Notes: generated from the letters alone by a model not told the origin. DNA of 64,000 nucleotides from Planctomycetota bacterium (GCA_963204915.1 CAUJHS010000096.1:23235-87234), one strand, 5' to 3'; positions 35,371 to 45,338 are shown, counted from the stretch's first letter. Translations and numbers: made by a program.

Positions 35371-35385
35371 CCCCCACAGTGGGGG
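35371..35385. terminator. G/C-rich hairpin after the DUF1501 gene
   Basis: CCCCCA, CAG, TGGGGG: a perfect 6-bp stem with a 3-base loop, 9 bases after the stop. No U tract follows, so terminator activity is only suggested by position. Confidence 0.35.
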
Positions 35386-35560
35386 CCGCCGATAGACTTG
35401 TCGTCGCCGCCCACTTAGGATTTGGCCCCATGCTTGCTTTTATGGCGTAAAACCCTTTGTAGGGGCGTACGATTCTGTCACCCAACCTGGGGCAAGCGCC
35501 TTCGATTGCGGCCCGGCGACGTGTCGAGTGTCGCAAATTCGCGGTTTGGTCCTGACTGGC

Positions 35561-36937
35561 ATGCCTGAATTCACTGGGCGCCTGGTGCGACATCCAGCGC
35601 GCGTGTCGTTCTATTGGTACCTGGGTTTGATCCTGGTGGGCGCCGCGCTGTTGTGTCATCCGGTCTGTCGCACTTCGCCGGAACGACCCATTACCTGGAT
35701 CGACGGACTGTTCACTTCTGCCAGCGCCGCGTGTGTGACGGGGCTCGCCGTGCGCTCGACAGGCAACGATTTTTCGTTCCTGGGGCAGGCGGTCATTCTG
35801 GCGCTGATCCAACTGGGCGGCGTGGGCATCATGACCGTGACCACCTATGTGACGTTTCAACTCGGGGGAAGGCAAAGTCTTCGCCACCGGATGATTCTTT
35901 CGGAAACATTGGGCGCCGACGAGCAATCGGACCTGCGCTCGGTGCTGCGCCGCGTGTTGAAACTCACGGTCGCGGCGGAGTGCATTGGCACGGTCATCTT
36001 GTTTGTGCGTTTTTTGTTCAGTTTGCCGCCCGGCGACGCGCTGTGGCATGCGGTCTTTCACACGGTCTCGGCATTCAACAATGCCGGTTTCGGCTTGTAC
36101 GATGACAGTCTCATGCGCTACAGCAGCGACGTGGTGGTCAACGTGACGATCATGGCGCTCATTGTCATCGGAGGAATAGGCTACCCTGTGATTCTAGACA
36201 TCGGCCGTTTGCATCGCATGTCGTGGAGCGAAAAGTGGGATCGTCTCACGATCCACTCCAAAGTGATGTTGCTAGGAACGGCGATTTTGATCCCTTTGGG
36301 CGCGGTGTCGATGCTCATTCTCGAAGCGGACGGTCTCTTGCGGGAAATGCACTGGGCCCGTCGTCTGCTGGTCGCGCTCTTTCATTCGGTTTCAACGCGC
36401 ACCGCAGGTTTCAACTCGGTCGACATCGCCGCGATGACGACGGCCACCTTGTTCATCACTATTTTGCTAATGATGATTGGCGCCGGTCCTTGTAGCACGG
36501 GCGGGGGTTTCAAGGTGACAACTTTCATGTTGCTTGCGGCGCAGGCGTGGTCGTCGTTTCGCGGTCATCCGCGGTTAAACCTGTTTCGCCGCACGGTGCC
36601 CCAAGAAGCGATTAATCGAGCCGTGGCGACAGCGCTCATTTTTTCACTCGTGGCCCTGACCGCGTTGGTGGCGCTCCTAGCCATCGAGCAATCGGCCCAT
36701 ACACAAGCTGACGATCACGGATTTTTCCTCAACGCCTCGTTCGAATGTGTGAGCGCCTTGGGAACCGTGGGGCTGAGCACCGGTTTGACGCCCCAGCTTT
36801 CGACCCCGGGCCGCCTGATCATTGTGCTGCTCATGTTTGTGGGACGTATCGGCCCCATTTCTACCTTTATTGCATTAGCGCGACCGCAGCGCGAGCATCG
36901 GTTGGAATACGTACAAGACACGCCGCTTTTTGGATAA
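35561..36937 (+). CDS. ktrB: Potassium uptake channel subunit KtrB/TrkH
   Basis: A polytopic K+ (or K+/Na+) uptake protein of about 458 residues. The four selectivity-filter loops are visible: ASAACVTGLAV, VSAFNNAGFGLYD, VSTRTAGFNSVD and VSALGTVGLSTGLT. The MIGAGPCSTGGGFKVTT segment forms the intramembrane gate loop. The ATG at 35561 is preferred; a GTG at 35528 would add 11 residues, and neither has a clear ribosome-binding site. It is followed after 5 bases by the ktrA-like regulatory gene, so the two form a complete Ktr system for osmotic and pH homeostasis. Confidence 0.93.
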   Translation: MPEFTGRLVRHPARVSFYWYLGLILVGAALLCHPVCRTSPERPITWIDGLFTSASAACVTGLAVRSTGNDFSFLGQAVILALIQLGGVGIMTVTTYVTFQLGGRQSLRHRMILSETLGADEQSDLRSVLRRVLKLTVAAECIGTVILFVRFLFSLPPGDALWHAVFHTVSAFNNAGFGLYDDSLMRYSSDVVVNVTIMALIVIGGIGYPVILDIGRLHRMSWSEKWDRLTIHSKVMLLGTAILIPLGAVSMLILEADGLLREMHWARRLLVALFHSVSTRTAGFNSVDIAAMTTATLFITILLMMIGAGPCSTGGGFKVTTFMLLAAQAWSSFRGHPRLNLFRRTVPQEAINRAVATALIFSLVALTALVALLAIEQSAHTQADDHGFFLNASFECVSALGTVGLSTGLTPQLSTPGRLIIVLLMFVGRIGPISTFIALARPQREHRLEYVQDTPLFG

Positions 36938-36942
36938 CCGCG

Positions 36943-37608
36943 ATGGCCGAGCGAAAACGTTTTATCGTTCTGGGGCTGGGCTCCTTTGGAACGGCCCTGG
37001 CGCGCCAGCTATGCGACAATGGCTGCCGAGTGACGGGCGTTGATCGACATCGTAACCTGGTGGAGGATTTGAAAGACATCCTCTATGAAGCCGTCATTGG
37101 CGATGTCACTGACCGTGAAACCCTTGCCGCGCTCGGCCTGCGCGATGCTGAATCGGTATTTATTAGCTTGGGAGAATCCTTAGAGCCTTCGTTACTCGCC
37201 ACGTTGCATGTCAAAGAGTTGGGCGCGAGGCGCGTGGTGGTCAAGGGCGTGAACGAATACCACGGCCGCATTCTGAAGAAGTTAGGCGTGGAGCGCGTGG
37301 TGTTTCCCGAGGTCGAATTTGCGCGCGAGTTGGCGAACCGGGAAACCTGGACCAACGTTCTGGACTACATGCCCATTGACCCGGAATACAGCTTTGTGGA
37401 AATCTCGACGCCCGAGTCGATCGTTGGCCAAACGCTGCGCGAAGCCGACTTGCGGCGAACGTACAACATTTGGGTCGTTGGCGTGAAAGACGTGCTCAAA
37501 GGTCGGTTCGAAATGTTTCCCGATCCTGAGACGCGCCTGCGCGACGATCATCTGCTGCTTATCGCCGGCCGCAAGATCGACCTCGACCATTTTCGTGAGG
37601 TGAAATAA
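36943..37608 (+). CDS. ktrA: Ktr/Trk system RCK regulatory subunit
   Basis: A 221-residue cytoplasmic gating subunit that binds nucleotide and controls the KtrB channel. RCK_N Rossmann fold: VLGLGSFGTALARQL, with the ribose-binding acid in VTGVDRHRN, then IGDVTDRETLAALGL and VVVKGVNEYHGRIL. RCK_C follows from about 135 (FVEISTPESIVGQTLREADL). ATG at 36943 is chosen because the family N-terminus starts here; the longer frame overlaps ktrB in another frame. Five bases separate it from ktrB, indicating co-translation. Confidence 0.93.
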   Translation: MAERKRFIVLGLGSFGTALARQLCDNGCRVTGVDRHRNLVEDLKDILYEAVIGDVTDRETLAALGLRDAESVFISLGESLEPSLLATLHVKELGARRVVVKGVNEYHGRILKKLGVERVVFPEVEFARELANRETWTNVLDYMPIDPEYSFVEISTPESIVGQTLREADLRRTYNIWVVGVKDVLKGRFEMFPDPETRLRDDHLLLIAGRKIDLDHFREVK

Positions 37609-37624
37609 GAAGTGATCGGAGTAC

Positions 37625-37649
37625 GCGGGGTCAAAGCCCAATGACCCGC
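37625..37649. terminator. Imperfect hairpin after ktrA
   Basis: GCGGGGTCA pairs with TGACCCGC with one bulged G. It starts 16 bases after the ktrA stop, with no U tract. Possible terminator, weak evidence. Confidence 0.3.
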
Positions 37650-37893
37650 CGGTAAAATCGTCGGATCGGGACGATCAAATCGGCCCGAACGCGTCGGCGT
37701 GATGCGTTGGTTTCCCTCGGTTGCCTTGGCCGTTTTGGCGATAAAACAGACACAATCTTCCTTGCGACGGCCGGAATTTTCAATCTCGCGGGCCTTTCCC
37801 ACACAATTAAGAACCGCGGCAAAGCGAACTGGGAAATACAATAGAAAGAGCGGCGGCCTCACCGGTCGCCCGAGCGCCTGGAGGAGTCAATTC

Positions 37894-39231
37894 GTGGATC
37901 GTAAACAATTACTCGAGCGAATCCGTGCGGGAGGGGTTGTCGGCGCCGGAGGCGCCGGATTCCCCACGTACAAAAAGCTCGACTCGCAAGTTGAACACCT
38001 GATCGCCAATGGCGCCGAATGCGAGCCGTTGCTGGCGAAAGATCGTGAAACGATGAAACAGGATCGCGAAGCCTTCTTTCAAGGGCTGGCGATCATGCAG
38101 CAAATCACCGGCGCCCAAAATGTCACGGTGGCGGTCAAGCGGAAGAACAAGGACGTCGCCGACAGCTTCGAGGGCGACATCAAGCAGCGAGGCTATCATG
38201 TCTTGGTCTATGAAGATGTCTACCCGGCAGGTGACGAGTACGTGCTGGTGTTCGAAGTCACAGGACGGCAGATTCCACCCGGTGGAATTCCCTTACAAGT
38301 CGGGTGTGTGGTCGATAACGTCGAGACAATTGTCAACGTAGCGAAGGCCGTCGCGGGCGTCCCGGTGATCGATAAATACGTGACGATCACGGGCGCCGTG
38401 CAAAAACCGATCACGACCATTGTGCCCGTTGGCACAACGATTCGAGACTGTCTGAAACTTGCCGGAGGCTGCGAGGTGGACGATCCGGTGGTGCTCACCG
38501 GCGGCGTGATGATGGGCGGCGTCGCGCATTCGCTGGATGATCCTGTAGGTAAGAACGTTGGCGGTTTGATTCCTTTGCCATCGGATCACTATCTTGTGCG
38601 CCGCAAGACAGCGTCGCGCTCGACGTACACGCGCATCGGTCACGGGCAATGCGACCAATGCTCGCTCTGCACCGAGTTGTGCCCGCGCTACATTCTCGGC
38701 TATCCGATTCAACCGCATCGCGTCATGCGAACGTTGCTGATGACGGGCGAACCCAAGGCGCGCGCCAGCTTGTGGGCGCAGTATTGTTGCGAATGCAACG
38801 TCTGTTCGCTCATTGCATGCCCCGAACAACTGGACCCGAAAAACATCTGCGTCGATGCGAAGGCGTTGTTGCGCGAGCAAAAGATCGGCCGCACGCCGGA
38901 GGAACTGGAGGAGTTATTCCTTCCGCCGCATCCTGCCCGAAAGGGACGCGAGATTCCCATTCAAACGTTGTACACGCGGTTAGGACTCACGCCGTACGAC
39001 CGCAAGGCCGACTTCGTGCGCAGCAATTTCCGGCCGAACTCCGTGGCCATTCCGCTGGCGGCCCACATTGGCGTTCCGGCCCGACCCACGGTACGCGCGG
39101 GCGATACGGTGCAGCGCGGCGACGTCATCGCCACGGTGGACGAAAACCAACTCGGCTGCCCCGTTCACGCGAGCATCGACGGTCGGGTTTCGTCGGTCGA
39201 TGGTAAGTACATCCGCATCTCGGCCGCATAG
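37894..39231 (+). CDS. pduS: PduS/RnfC-like Fe-S flavoprotein
   Basis: A 445-residue protein, similar in length to PduS, the flavin and Fe-S cobalamin-reductase-type protein of 1,2-propanediol microcompartments. GTG at 37894 follows GGAGGAG by 7 bases. Order: FMN/NADH-type site (GAGGAGFPTYKKL, IANGAECEPLLAKDR), SLBB (ITGAVQKPITTIVPVGTTI), two Fe-S motifs (CDQCSLCTELCPR and CCECNVCSLIACP), and a C-terminal RnfC barrel-sandwich-like end (GVPARPTVRAGDTVQRGDVI, GCPVHASIDGRV). It is followed 63 bases later by a PduT-like shell protein, the same pairing used for electron transfer at a shell pore. Confidence 0.92.
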   Translation: MDRKQLLERIRAGGVVGAGGAGFPTYKKLDSQVEHLIANGAECEPLLAKDRETMKQDREAFFQGLAIMQQITGAQNVTVAVKRKNKDVADSFEGDIKQRGYHVLVYEDVYPAGDEYVLVFEVTGRQIPPGGIPLQVGCVVDNVETIVNVAKAVAGVPVIDKYVTITGAVQKPITTIVPVGTTIRDCLKLAGGCEVDDPVVLTGGVMMGGVAHSLDDPVGKNVGGLIPLPSDHYLVRRKTASRSTYTRIGHGQCDQCSLCTELCPRYILGYPIQPHRVMRTLLMTGEPKARASLWAQYCCECNVCSLIACPEQLDPKNICVDAKALLREQKIGRTPEELEELFLPPHPARKGREIPIQTLYTRLGLTPYDRKADFVRSNFRPNSVAIPLAAHIGVPARPTVRAGDTVQRGDVIATVDENQLGCPVHASIDGRVSSVDGKYIRISAA

Positions 39232-39294
39232 CGTCTTGATGTCGCCGGCGCGCAAGTCCTCGCTTCGTCTTGTCCTCACACGAAATTTCTGAAC

Positions 39295-39849
39295 ATGAAA
39301 AAAGGCAGCTCCATTGGCATCATCGAAACGTCGAGCATCGCGCGAGGATTCGCCATCGCCGACGCGGTTCTCAAGGCCGGCAATGTGCAACTCGTGATCA
39401 ATCGCACGATCTGCCCCGGTAAGTACATGGTGCTAATTAGCGGTGACGTTGATGCGGTTCAATCGAGCATTGAAGCCGGGGTCCGCTCGGCCGCGCACAC
39501 GCTGGTCGATCACTTTGTCATCTCGAACGTGCATCCCTCGGTATTTCCAGCCATTAGCGGCGTCGCCCACTTACCCGAGATGAAAGCATTGGGCGTGGTC
39601 GAAGCGTTTAGCGTAGCGTCGATCATCGAAGCCGCCGACGCGGCCGTCAAAGCCACGGCAGTGCAACTCGTGGCGATTCACCTGGCGATGGCGATTGGCG
39701 GCAAAGGCTTCGTGACGATGACCGGCGATGTGGCCTCGGTCGAAGCGGCTGTCGCTGTGGCCGCTGGCATCATCGAGAAAAAAGGACTGCTGGTCGAGAA
39801 AGTCGTTATACCCGCGCCGCGCCGCGAACTCATCAGCGAGTTCATCTAG
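39295..39849 (+). CDS. pduT: PduT-like tandem-BMC-domain shell protein with pore cysteine
   Basis: A 184-residue trimeric BMC-T shell protein made of two BMC domains (about 5-90 and 97-182). Each carries the family sequence (IGIIETSSIARGFAIADAVL; LGVVEAFSVASIIEAADAAV). Cys40 in RTICPGKYM sits where PduT holds the pore-bound [4Fe-4S] cluster at the trimer axis. In the Pdu system PduT is thought to pass electrons between cytosol and lumen with PduS. No hexameric or pentameric shell genes, aldehyde dehydrogenase or signature enzyme of a microcompartment is in this window. The pair may serve a locus elsewhere on the chromosome. Confidence 0.93.
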   Translation: MKKGSSIGIIETSSIARGFAIADAVLKAGNVQLVINRTICPGKYMVLISGDVDAVQSSIEAGVRSAAHTLVDHFVISNVHPSVFPAISGVAHLPEMKALGVVEAFSVASIIEAADAAVKATAVQLVAIHLAMAIGGKGFVTMTGDVASVEAAVAVAAGIIEKKGLLVEKVVIPAPRRELISEFI

Positions 39850-39915
39850 CGCGATCTCGGAATTGACCGGCCCATGCCATTCTCGACGGCGACGAGGGCG
39901 CAAGAGGCGCGCCTT

Positions 39916-41226
39916 TCACCCCCACAGGCCGCGCAACTTTTCGTCGTCTTTCACGCCAAGCGGGTACTTCTGACTGTGCGGATGGTCGGCAATGCCCGCG
40001 AATTGCCGCAGCGCTTCTTGAATGTGCTCAGGCCGGACGCGGACTCCATGGTCTTTGTCGCAGGCGAGCGTTTGAGGATCAACCGGAATAGCGAATTGAC
40101 CTTCGTCGGTCGCCCCAATGACGCGGTTACCCCGTATGCCTGGGCCAAGGAACATAATCGAACCGATCGACCAATGGTCTTTGCCATTGCCGCTGTTATA
40201 CGTTGGCGTGCGGCCCATTTCGCTTTGCACAATGACGACGAGTTTCTCACGAATTTGAAGCGATTCAGCCCGGTGCAAGAGATACGCCACGCCTTCCAAG
40301 AACTCGGGAATGAGCTTCATTTGATCGGGGTCGTTGTTCGCGTGGCTGTCGAACTGCCCGATGGAAAGGTTCGCCGAGACGCACACTCCTGCTTTGAACG
40401 ACGCCAGTGCGATCTCGGCTTGCTGCGCGAGCCGCTCTTTGGGAATCGTCTCGGGAATGTAGGGGGTAATGCGCTGCAGCGCTTTCGAGTTGACTTGCGC
40501 GGCGTATAACATGCTTTCGGCGCGCTGCCGGCGGGGCAACAGCGCTTGGGCGGTGCGGCTGGCCCGTTGCTCGCCAAGTGCCTGTTCGATGCGCGCGAGT
40601 GCGAAGTCATCATGGTAAGGCGCACGCACGTTGCCCTCGACGGCGTCGGCGTTGGCGATGCGCTGGAGCGACGGCAAATAAGGAACTCGCGACATCGCAA
40701 CCAAGTTGCCCGTCGCGGAGTAGTTCCCAAACGTGAGAAACGACAGAGGACACGTCGGACCTTGACACGCCGCCACCAGCGCGGCGAAGGTGGGGTAGGC
40801 CAGGCTGTCCAACTTGCCCGTGGCCATGTATCGCGCGCCGGGCGAGTGATTGTTCACCGAATAATCCAAACCATTCAGCACGAGCAACTCGTCGCCGAAC
40901 TCGGCGTAAAAATCTTCATTGCTCAAACCGCCTTGTTTGTGCTGAGCGGTGGGCGCGAACTTGTGGACGCCATGCGTTAGAATGTCGCCCTCTTGATACA
41001 AACGGTTAATGCCGCCGATTCCCTTGGGGTCCATCAAGTACGTCGTGTCCCAGCCGCCGGAAGCATTGAACACGACATAGTAGGGCCCCTCATACGGAGG
41101 CTCTTCATTCGGAGCGGCCCGCAATAACGCAGCCGGCCCGCCGGGGCACGCCAAACCGAGGCCAGCCAGGCCGCATAATTTAAGGAAAGCGCGTCTCATC
41201 GTTTGCTCGGATTGGTGCTTACTCAT
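39916..41226 (-). CDS. Tat-exported DUF1501-like protein, partner of the next upstream cytochrome-domain protein
   Basis: A 436-residue exported protein with RR motif MRRAFLKLCGLAGLGLAC. It matches the divergent DUF1501 group: YYVVFNASGGWDTTYLMDP, LLVLNGLDYSVNNHSPGARY, FDSHANNDPDQMKLIPEFL, VVIVQSEMGRTPTYN and KDHWSIGSIMFLGPGIRG. The start overlaps the stop of the upstream cytochrome-domain gene by 8 bases, so the two are co-translated. It lies opposite the pduT end with a 66-base gap. Activity is unknown; the fold is related to sulfatases and phosphatases. Confidence 0.85.
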   Translation of the reverse strand: MSKHQSEQTMRRAFLKLCGLAGLGLACPGGPAALLRAAPNEEPPYEGPYYVVFNASGGWDTTYLMDPKGIGGINRLYQEGDILTHGVHKFAPTAQHKQGGLSNEDFYAEFGDELLVLNGLDYSVNNHSPGARYMATGKLDSLAYPTFAALVAACQGPTCPLSFLTFGNYSATGNLVAMSRVPYLPSLQRIANADAVEGNVRAPYHDDFALARIEQALGEQRASRTAQALLPRRQRAESMLYAAQVNSKALQRITPYIPETIPKERLAQQAEIALASFKAGVCVSANLSIGQFDSHANNDPDQMKLIPEFLEGVAYLLHRAESLQIREKLVVIVQSEMGRTPTYNSGNGKDHWSIGSIMFLGPGIRGNRVIGATDEGQFAIPVDPQTLACDKDHGVRVRPEHIQEALRQFAGIADHPHSQKYPLGVKDDEKLRGLWG

Positions 41227-43579
41227 AGAGAAACTCGTGCTGCCGCAGGAGATACGTTACTACGGCGCGCCACGCGCGTACCGAGTAATGAGGATCAGGA
41301 ACTTCCCGTTCAAGGCCCTGCCGGCAGTAGTAGCTTTCACGCCGATCGAGGTCGTTGCGCGCTGCCGCGTCTGCCACGACGCTCGCGAAAAGTTGATAAG
41401 TTCGCTCGACGTCAGGCGAGTTCCGATCATCGTAGCGCCCCAACACGCGCTCATGCAAATGCACGATCGTCTCGCGAATCTTTGCGTCGGATTCGGGCGA
41501 GGCGCCTGGCAAAACATCGGGTTCGATGTTGGGAAACAACCGGCGCGCCTCGGGAGCGCGGCTGAAGTCCAGTGCGGTATTGCGGCACGCCACATCGTTC
41601 GCCAACGTGCGTTGAATGGCGCCCATCGCGCCGCTTGGATCGGCAGCGCGCTCGGTGACTTCTTTCGAGTCAATGCCGCCGTACAACATGGCCGTTTGTT
41701 CGGTCAGTCGGCCCCAGGGCTGGCCGAAGATGGCCGCGACTTTGCGTTCGAGTTGCTCCGGCGCTAACAACCGCACGAGTCCAAGATCGTCCAATTCGGT
41801 GCGGCGCGTGGGAGTTAGCTCGGCCGTCGCCAATCCGTCGGCCCGATAAAAATCCGACTGAACCCAGCCCTTGAGAATTTGTTTGAAGTTAAAGCCAGCC
41901 TGTGTGAATTGCGCCGCGATGGCTTCGACTTGTTTTCGCTGCTCTTGATAGGCCCGGCGCTGAGCCGCGTACCTCGGGTCTTCCAAATCTTTGGGGGGCA
42001 ATAACGTACGCCGGCCGGTCAACAAGTAATATCCGTGCTCAACCATGGCGTTGGCGAAGCGTGGGTCGTTCGCCGTGCGTTCGCCAAGCCATTGGAGTGC
42101 TCGCCAGCGTTCATCCGCAGGCAGATCCTCGCCTTCAAAGCCCGCCGGAAACATATCGGTAAACCAACCTTCTTTGCGTCGGCCGTAGACGCCTTGATCG
42201 GCGAAGCGCCAATAATCTTGAAATATGCCAGCTACGGGATCGAGCGTCCGATGGCACACCACGCATTCCGCCGCCTGCATGGTCGGAATTTCAAATTTGG
42301 CGGTCGCCGCGGCGGCGTCCGACACGCGCGCCGCCAGTTCGAGCACATCGACGCCCAGAAAATGTTGATAGTACATTCGGGCGCGCAGGCGGTTCCGGTT
42401 GGTTTCGGTCGTGGGGTAGCGAGTCAGGTACTGGAACGTGCTCAGAAGCCCTGCGTGCGGATAGAATCCCGTCGCCGACTCTTGATTCTGCGAAGTGCTG
42501 CGACCAACAAGCGCCTTCAGCTTCACCGGGACGTACTCAAACGGATCGTCCGGATTCTTGAACTGGCTTTTGACCTCGTCGAAGATCCCATACCCGCGCG
42601 CCGTATAAGGCGAAACCATGATATAGTCCGCCGTGACCAGTTCGGTGAAAGGCCGATCGTTCCGAACGATGTGGTCAATCAGTCGCATTGGCTCTTCGAG
42701 CAACGCCTGGCGATAGTCGTTGGCAAGTTTGTACCCGGCTCGACGCCGCTCATCCTCATCCTGAATGTCGCTCAGGTCGTGGTTTTGATACCAATGGCGC
42801 GTCTTTTCAAAATGCTCGTAAGAAAGCACCGTCTGGTCGGCGTTGCCGTCAACGCCAAGGGTGAGGAAAATGTCGTTGAACCCCTCGCGAAGCCGTTCGT
42901 AGAAAGCGTCTTCCTGCATGACGGAATCCAGAATCGTCGGCAGAGCGGTTAACCCCTCCCCAGCGATGGCGCTCAGTTCCGTATCGGTTGGAAGCCGGCC
43001 TGCCAGTGACAGCGTTATACGGCGGAGCAAGCGGCGGTTGTCCAACATGACGACGCCGTGAAAGAAAGGCGGGACGCTCGCATCGACGGCCGGTTCTTCG
43101 TTCACGGTCATCGTGGATGGAGCATTCACGCGGCGCGCGAACTCCGCCAAAATCTGATAGCCAGGCGAATCGGCAGGTAGGACAACCTCGCCGCCGTGAT
43201 CGAGTTCGCCGACGACTTTCCGAAGGAGGCGAGACCGGTCGTTAACGATGAGCCGCGCCATCCGCGCAAACATGTCGCGGTTATGCCGCATCAGATTGTC
43301 CTGCTCCGAGTCCTGCCCGCGCGTGATATCGCGTAGTACAAACTGGCTTTCTTCCGCGTCTCCGCCGGGCTTGTGGCATTGGATGCATTTTTGCGCACCC
43401 ACCTTGGCCCAAACTTCTTCCGCAAAAAAAACATCAACAGGTGCGTCGCAGACGGCCCTTGTGGCGGGCGCGTTCTCGGCGCCGGCCGCCGTGGCGGAAC
43501 AGAGCATCACCACGGGCAGCGCCACTTGCAACAATGCGCCCAACAACATCGTGTGATGAATTGCGCCACGATTGCTCAT
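41219..43579 (-). CDS. Exported planctomycete cytochrome-domain protein with two CxxCH motifs
   Basis: A 786-residue protein. ATG at 43579 opens a signal sequence (MLLGALLQVALPVVMLCSATAAGA). The first heme-type motif CIQCHK is in the N-terminal PSCyt domain. LRRITLSLAGRLPTDTEL resembles DUF1549. A second motif, CVVCHRTLDPVAGIFQDYWRF, resembles DUF1588. The usual DUF1553 and DUF1585 signatures are not obvious, so this is a divergent family member. It is translationally coupled to the following DUF1501-like gene. Presumed periplasmic electron-transfer or polymer-related role, unproven. Confidence 0.8.
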   Translation of the reverse strand: MSNRGAIHHTMLLGALLQVALPVVMLCSATAAGAENAPATRAVCDAPVDVFFAEEVWAKVGAQKCIQCHKPGGDAEESQFVLRDITRGQDSEQDNLMRHNRDMFARMARLIVNDRSRLLRKVVGELDHGGEVVLPADSPGYQILAEFARRVNAPSTMTVNEEPAVDASVPPFFHGVVMLDNRRLLRRITLSLAGRLPTDTELSAIAGEGLTALPTILDSVMQEDAFYERLREGFNDIFLTLGVDGNADQTVLSYEHFEKTRHWYQNHDLSDIQDEDERRRAGYKLANDYRQALLEEPMRLIDHIVRNDRPFTELVTADYIMVSPYTARGYGIFDEVKSQFKNPDDPFEYVPVKLKALVGRSTSQNQESATGFYPHAGLLSTFQYLTRYPTTETNRNRLRARMYYQHFLGVDVLELAARVSDAAAATAKFEIPTMQAAECVVCHRTLDPVAGIFQDYWRFADQGVYGRRKEGWFTDMFPAGFEGEDLPADERWRALQWLGERTANDPRFANAMVEHGYYLLTGRRTLLPPKDLEDPRYAAQRRAYQEQRKQVEAIAAQFTQAGFNFKQILKGWVQSDFYRADGLATAELTPTRRTELDDLGLVRLLAPEQLERKVAAIFGQPWGRLTEQTAMLYGGIDSKEVTERAADPSGAMGAIQRTLANDVACRNTALDFSRAPEARRLFPNIEPDVLPGASPESDAKIRETIVHLHERVLGRYDDRNSPDVERTYQLFASVVADAAARNDLDRRESYYCRQGLEREVPDPHYSVRAWRAVVTYLLRQHEFLYE

Positions 43580-43829
43580 GGAGGTCAAAATCCTTTTGCA
43601 GGTCCTTCGATCAAACATCGCCGTATACCGCATCTCACAGCGTAATCCCATTTGCAGAACAACGATACGCCGGCCGAACCCCGCCTCGCGCGGTCAACCT
43701 TTCCATTCGCGCCGATCAATGGTGAGCCACTACCTGTTTGAATTATGCTACAGGCGCGAACGATTGGCACGCATGTTACACTTTGCCCGTGGGAAACGCG
43801 AACTCTTTTCCTAACGCGAGACCTCTCTC

Positions 43830-45338
43830 ATGAAGTGCATCTTTCAAACATGGGTTGCTGCGTGGCTCTTGCTGCCAATGATCGCGCTGCTGTGCGAGGG
43901 CTTGGCCGCCGCCGAGCGCAAGCCGAATTTTGTCTACATTTTCACCGATGACCAACGCTGGGACGCGCTTGGCGTCGTGCAGCGCGAGCAAGGCGAACAG
44001 GCGCGCTTTCCGTGGTTGCGAACCCCGAACCTCGACCGCCTGGCGGCCGAAGGGCTGCGTTTTCGCAACGCGTTTGCGGTGAACTCGTTATGTGCACCGT
44101 CCCGCGCGACGCTCGTTACAGGACAGTACGGGCATGTGAACGGCGTTGTCAACAACCACACGCCGCACCCGCCGGGCAATCTGAGTTTGCCCGCGTTGCT
44201 GCGTCCCGCTGGTTATGTTTCGGCGTACGTTGGCAAGTGGCACCACGGCAGCCAATCGGGCCATCGTCCGGGGTTTGACTACTCGGCCAGTTTTGTGGGA
44301 CAAGGCAAGTATTTCGACTGCCCAGTGGAAGTGAATGGCGTGGCGACTCCAACCAAAGGATTCATCGACGATGTGACCACCGACTACGCTGCGGATTTCA
44401 TGCGGAAAAATCAAGACAAGCCGTTCTTGTTGATCTTGGGCTACAAAACGTGCCACGGACCATTTACCCCGCCGCCGCGACACGCGAAAACGTACGAAGG
44501 CGAAGCGGCGCGGCGCGTTCCCAACCTGGGAGTTCGGCCGCCTTACCGTCTCGCCGAGGCGGCGCCGGCCGGCGCGAAAAAGAAAATCGCGGCCATTGCC
44601 TCCGACTCGCCCACGGTCCCGACCAACCTCAACATGTTTCGGGGCATTACCGCCATCGACGATAACGTGGGCAAATTGCTCCAACTTTTGGACGAACTCC
44701 AGCTTACGGAAGACACCGTCGTATGTTTTTCCAGCGACAACGGCTATTACCTGGGCGAACATGGCTTGGGCGATAAGCGTTCGGCTTACGAAGAAGCGAT
44801 GCGGATTCCCATGCTCGTGCGTTACCCACGGCTCATCTCCCCGGGCCGCATCGAGAACCGCCTGGTGCTGAATGTCGACCCCGCCGCAACCATGCTCGAG
44901 CTTGCCGGAGTCGCAGCGCCTCCCGCGGTGCACGGACGTAGTTGGAAGCCAATTTTCGAAGAAAAATCGGAGTTTCCCTGGCGCGACAGCTTTTTCTACT
45001 GCTACTTTTTCGAACGCGGCTTCGCCACACCCACCACGACCGCGGTGCGTACGGAGAGCGCCAAGCTGATCAAGTATCCCGGCCATGACGACTGGACCGA
45101 GATGTTCAACTTAAGGGACGATCCTTATGAAACGAAAAACCTGGCCAACGACCCCGCCTTCGCAGAACTTCGCAAACGGCTGGAAGCCGAGTATGAGGAA
45201 CAATCCCAAGCAATCGGTTTTCACATTCCCGATTTTGCCGACACACCACCCGCCGATGGCTCTCTGCCTGGCCGGGGAAAACCAAAAGTGAAACAGCCCG
45301 CACGAAAGAAAACCAGCCCGTCGGGAGACAACGCCTAA
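43830..45338 (+). CDS. Exported formylglycine-dependent sulfatase
   Basis: A 502-residue arylsulfatase-type enzyme with a signal peptide (WLLLPMIALLCEGLAAA). Asp40-Asp41 (FTDDQRWD) bind Ca; Cys88 in CAPSR is the residue oxidised to formylglycine; GKWHHG and the late SSDNGYYLGEHGLGDKRS complete the site. Type I sulfatases remove sulfate from polysaccharides and are very abundant in marine planctomycetes. The last 40 residues are basic and Pro/Lys-rich. A maturase is not in the window. It is divergent from the cytochrome-domain gene and appears to stand alone. Confidence 0.93.
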   Translation: MKCIFQTWVAAWLLLPMIALLCEGLAAAERKPNFVYIFTDDQRWDALGVVQREQGEQARFPWLRTPNLDRLAAEGLRFRNAFAVNSLCAPSRATLVTGQYGHVNGVVNNHTPHPPGNLSLPALLRPAGYVSAYVGKWHHGSQSGHRPGFDYSASFVGQGKYFDCPVEVNGVATPTKGFIDDVTTDYAADFMRKNQDKPFLLILGYKTCHGPFTPPPRHAKTYEGEAARRVPNLGVRPPYRLAEAAPAGAKKKIAAIASDSPTVPTNLNMFRGITAIDDNVGKLLQLLDELQLTEDTVVCFSSDNGYYLGEHGLGDKRSAYEEAMRIPMLVRYPRLISPGRIENRLVLNVDPAATMLELAGVAAPPAVHGRSWKPIFEEKSEFPWRDSFFYCYFFERGFATPTTTAVRTESAKLIKYPGHDDWTEMFNLRDDPYETKNLANDPAFAELRKRLEAEYEEQSQAIGFHIPDFADTPPADGSLPGRGKPKVKQPARKKTSPSGDNA

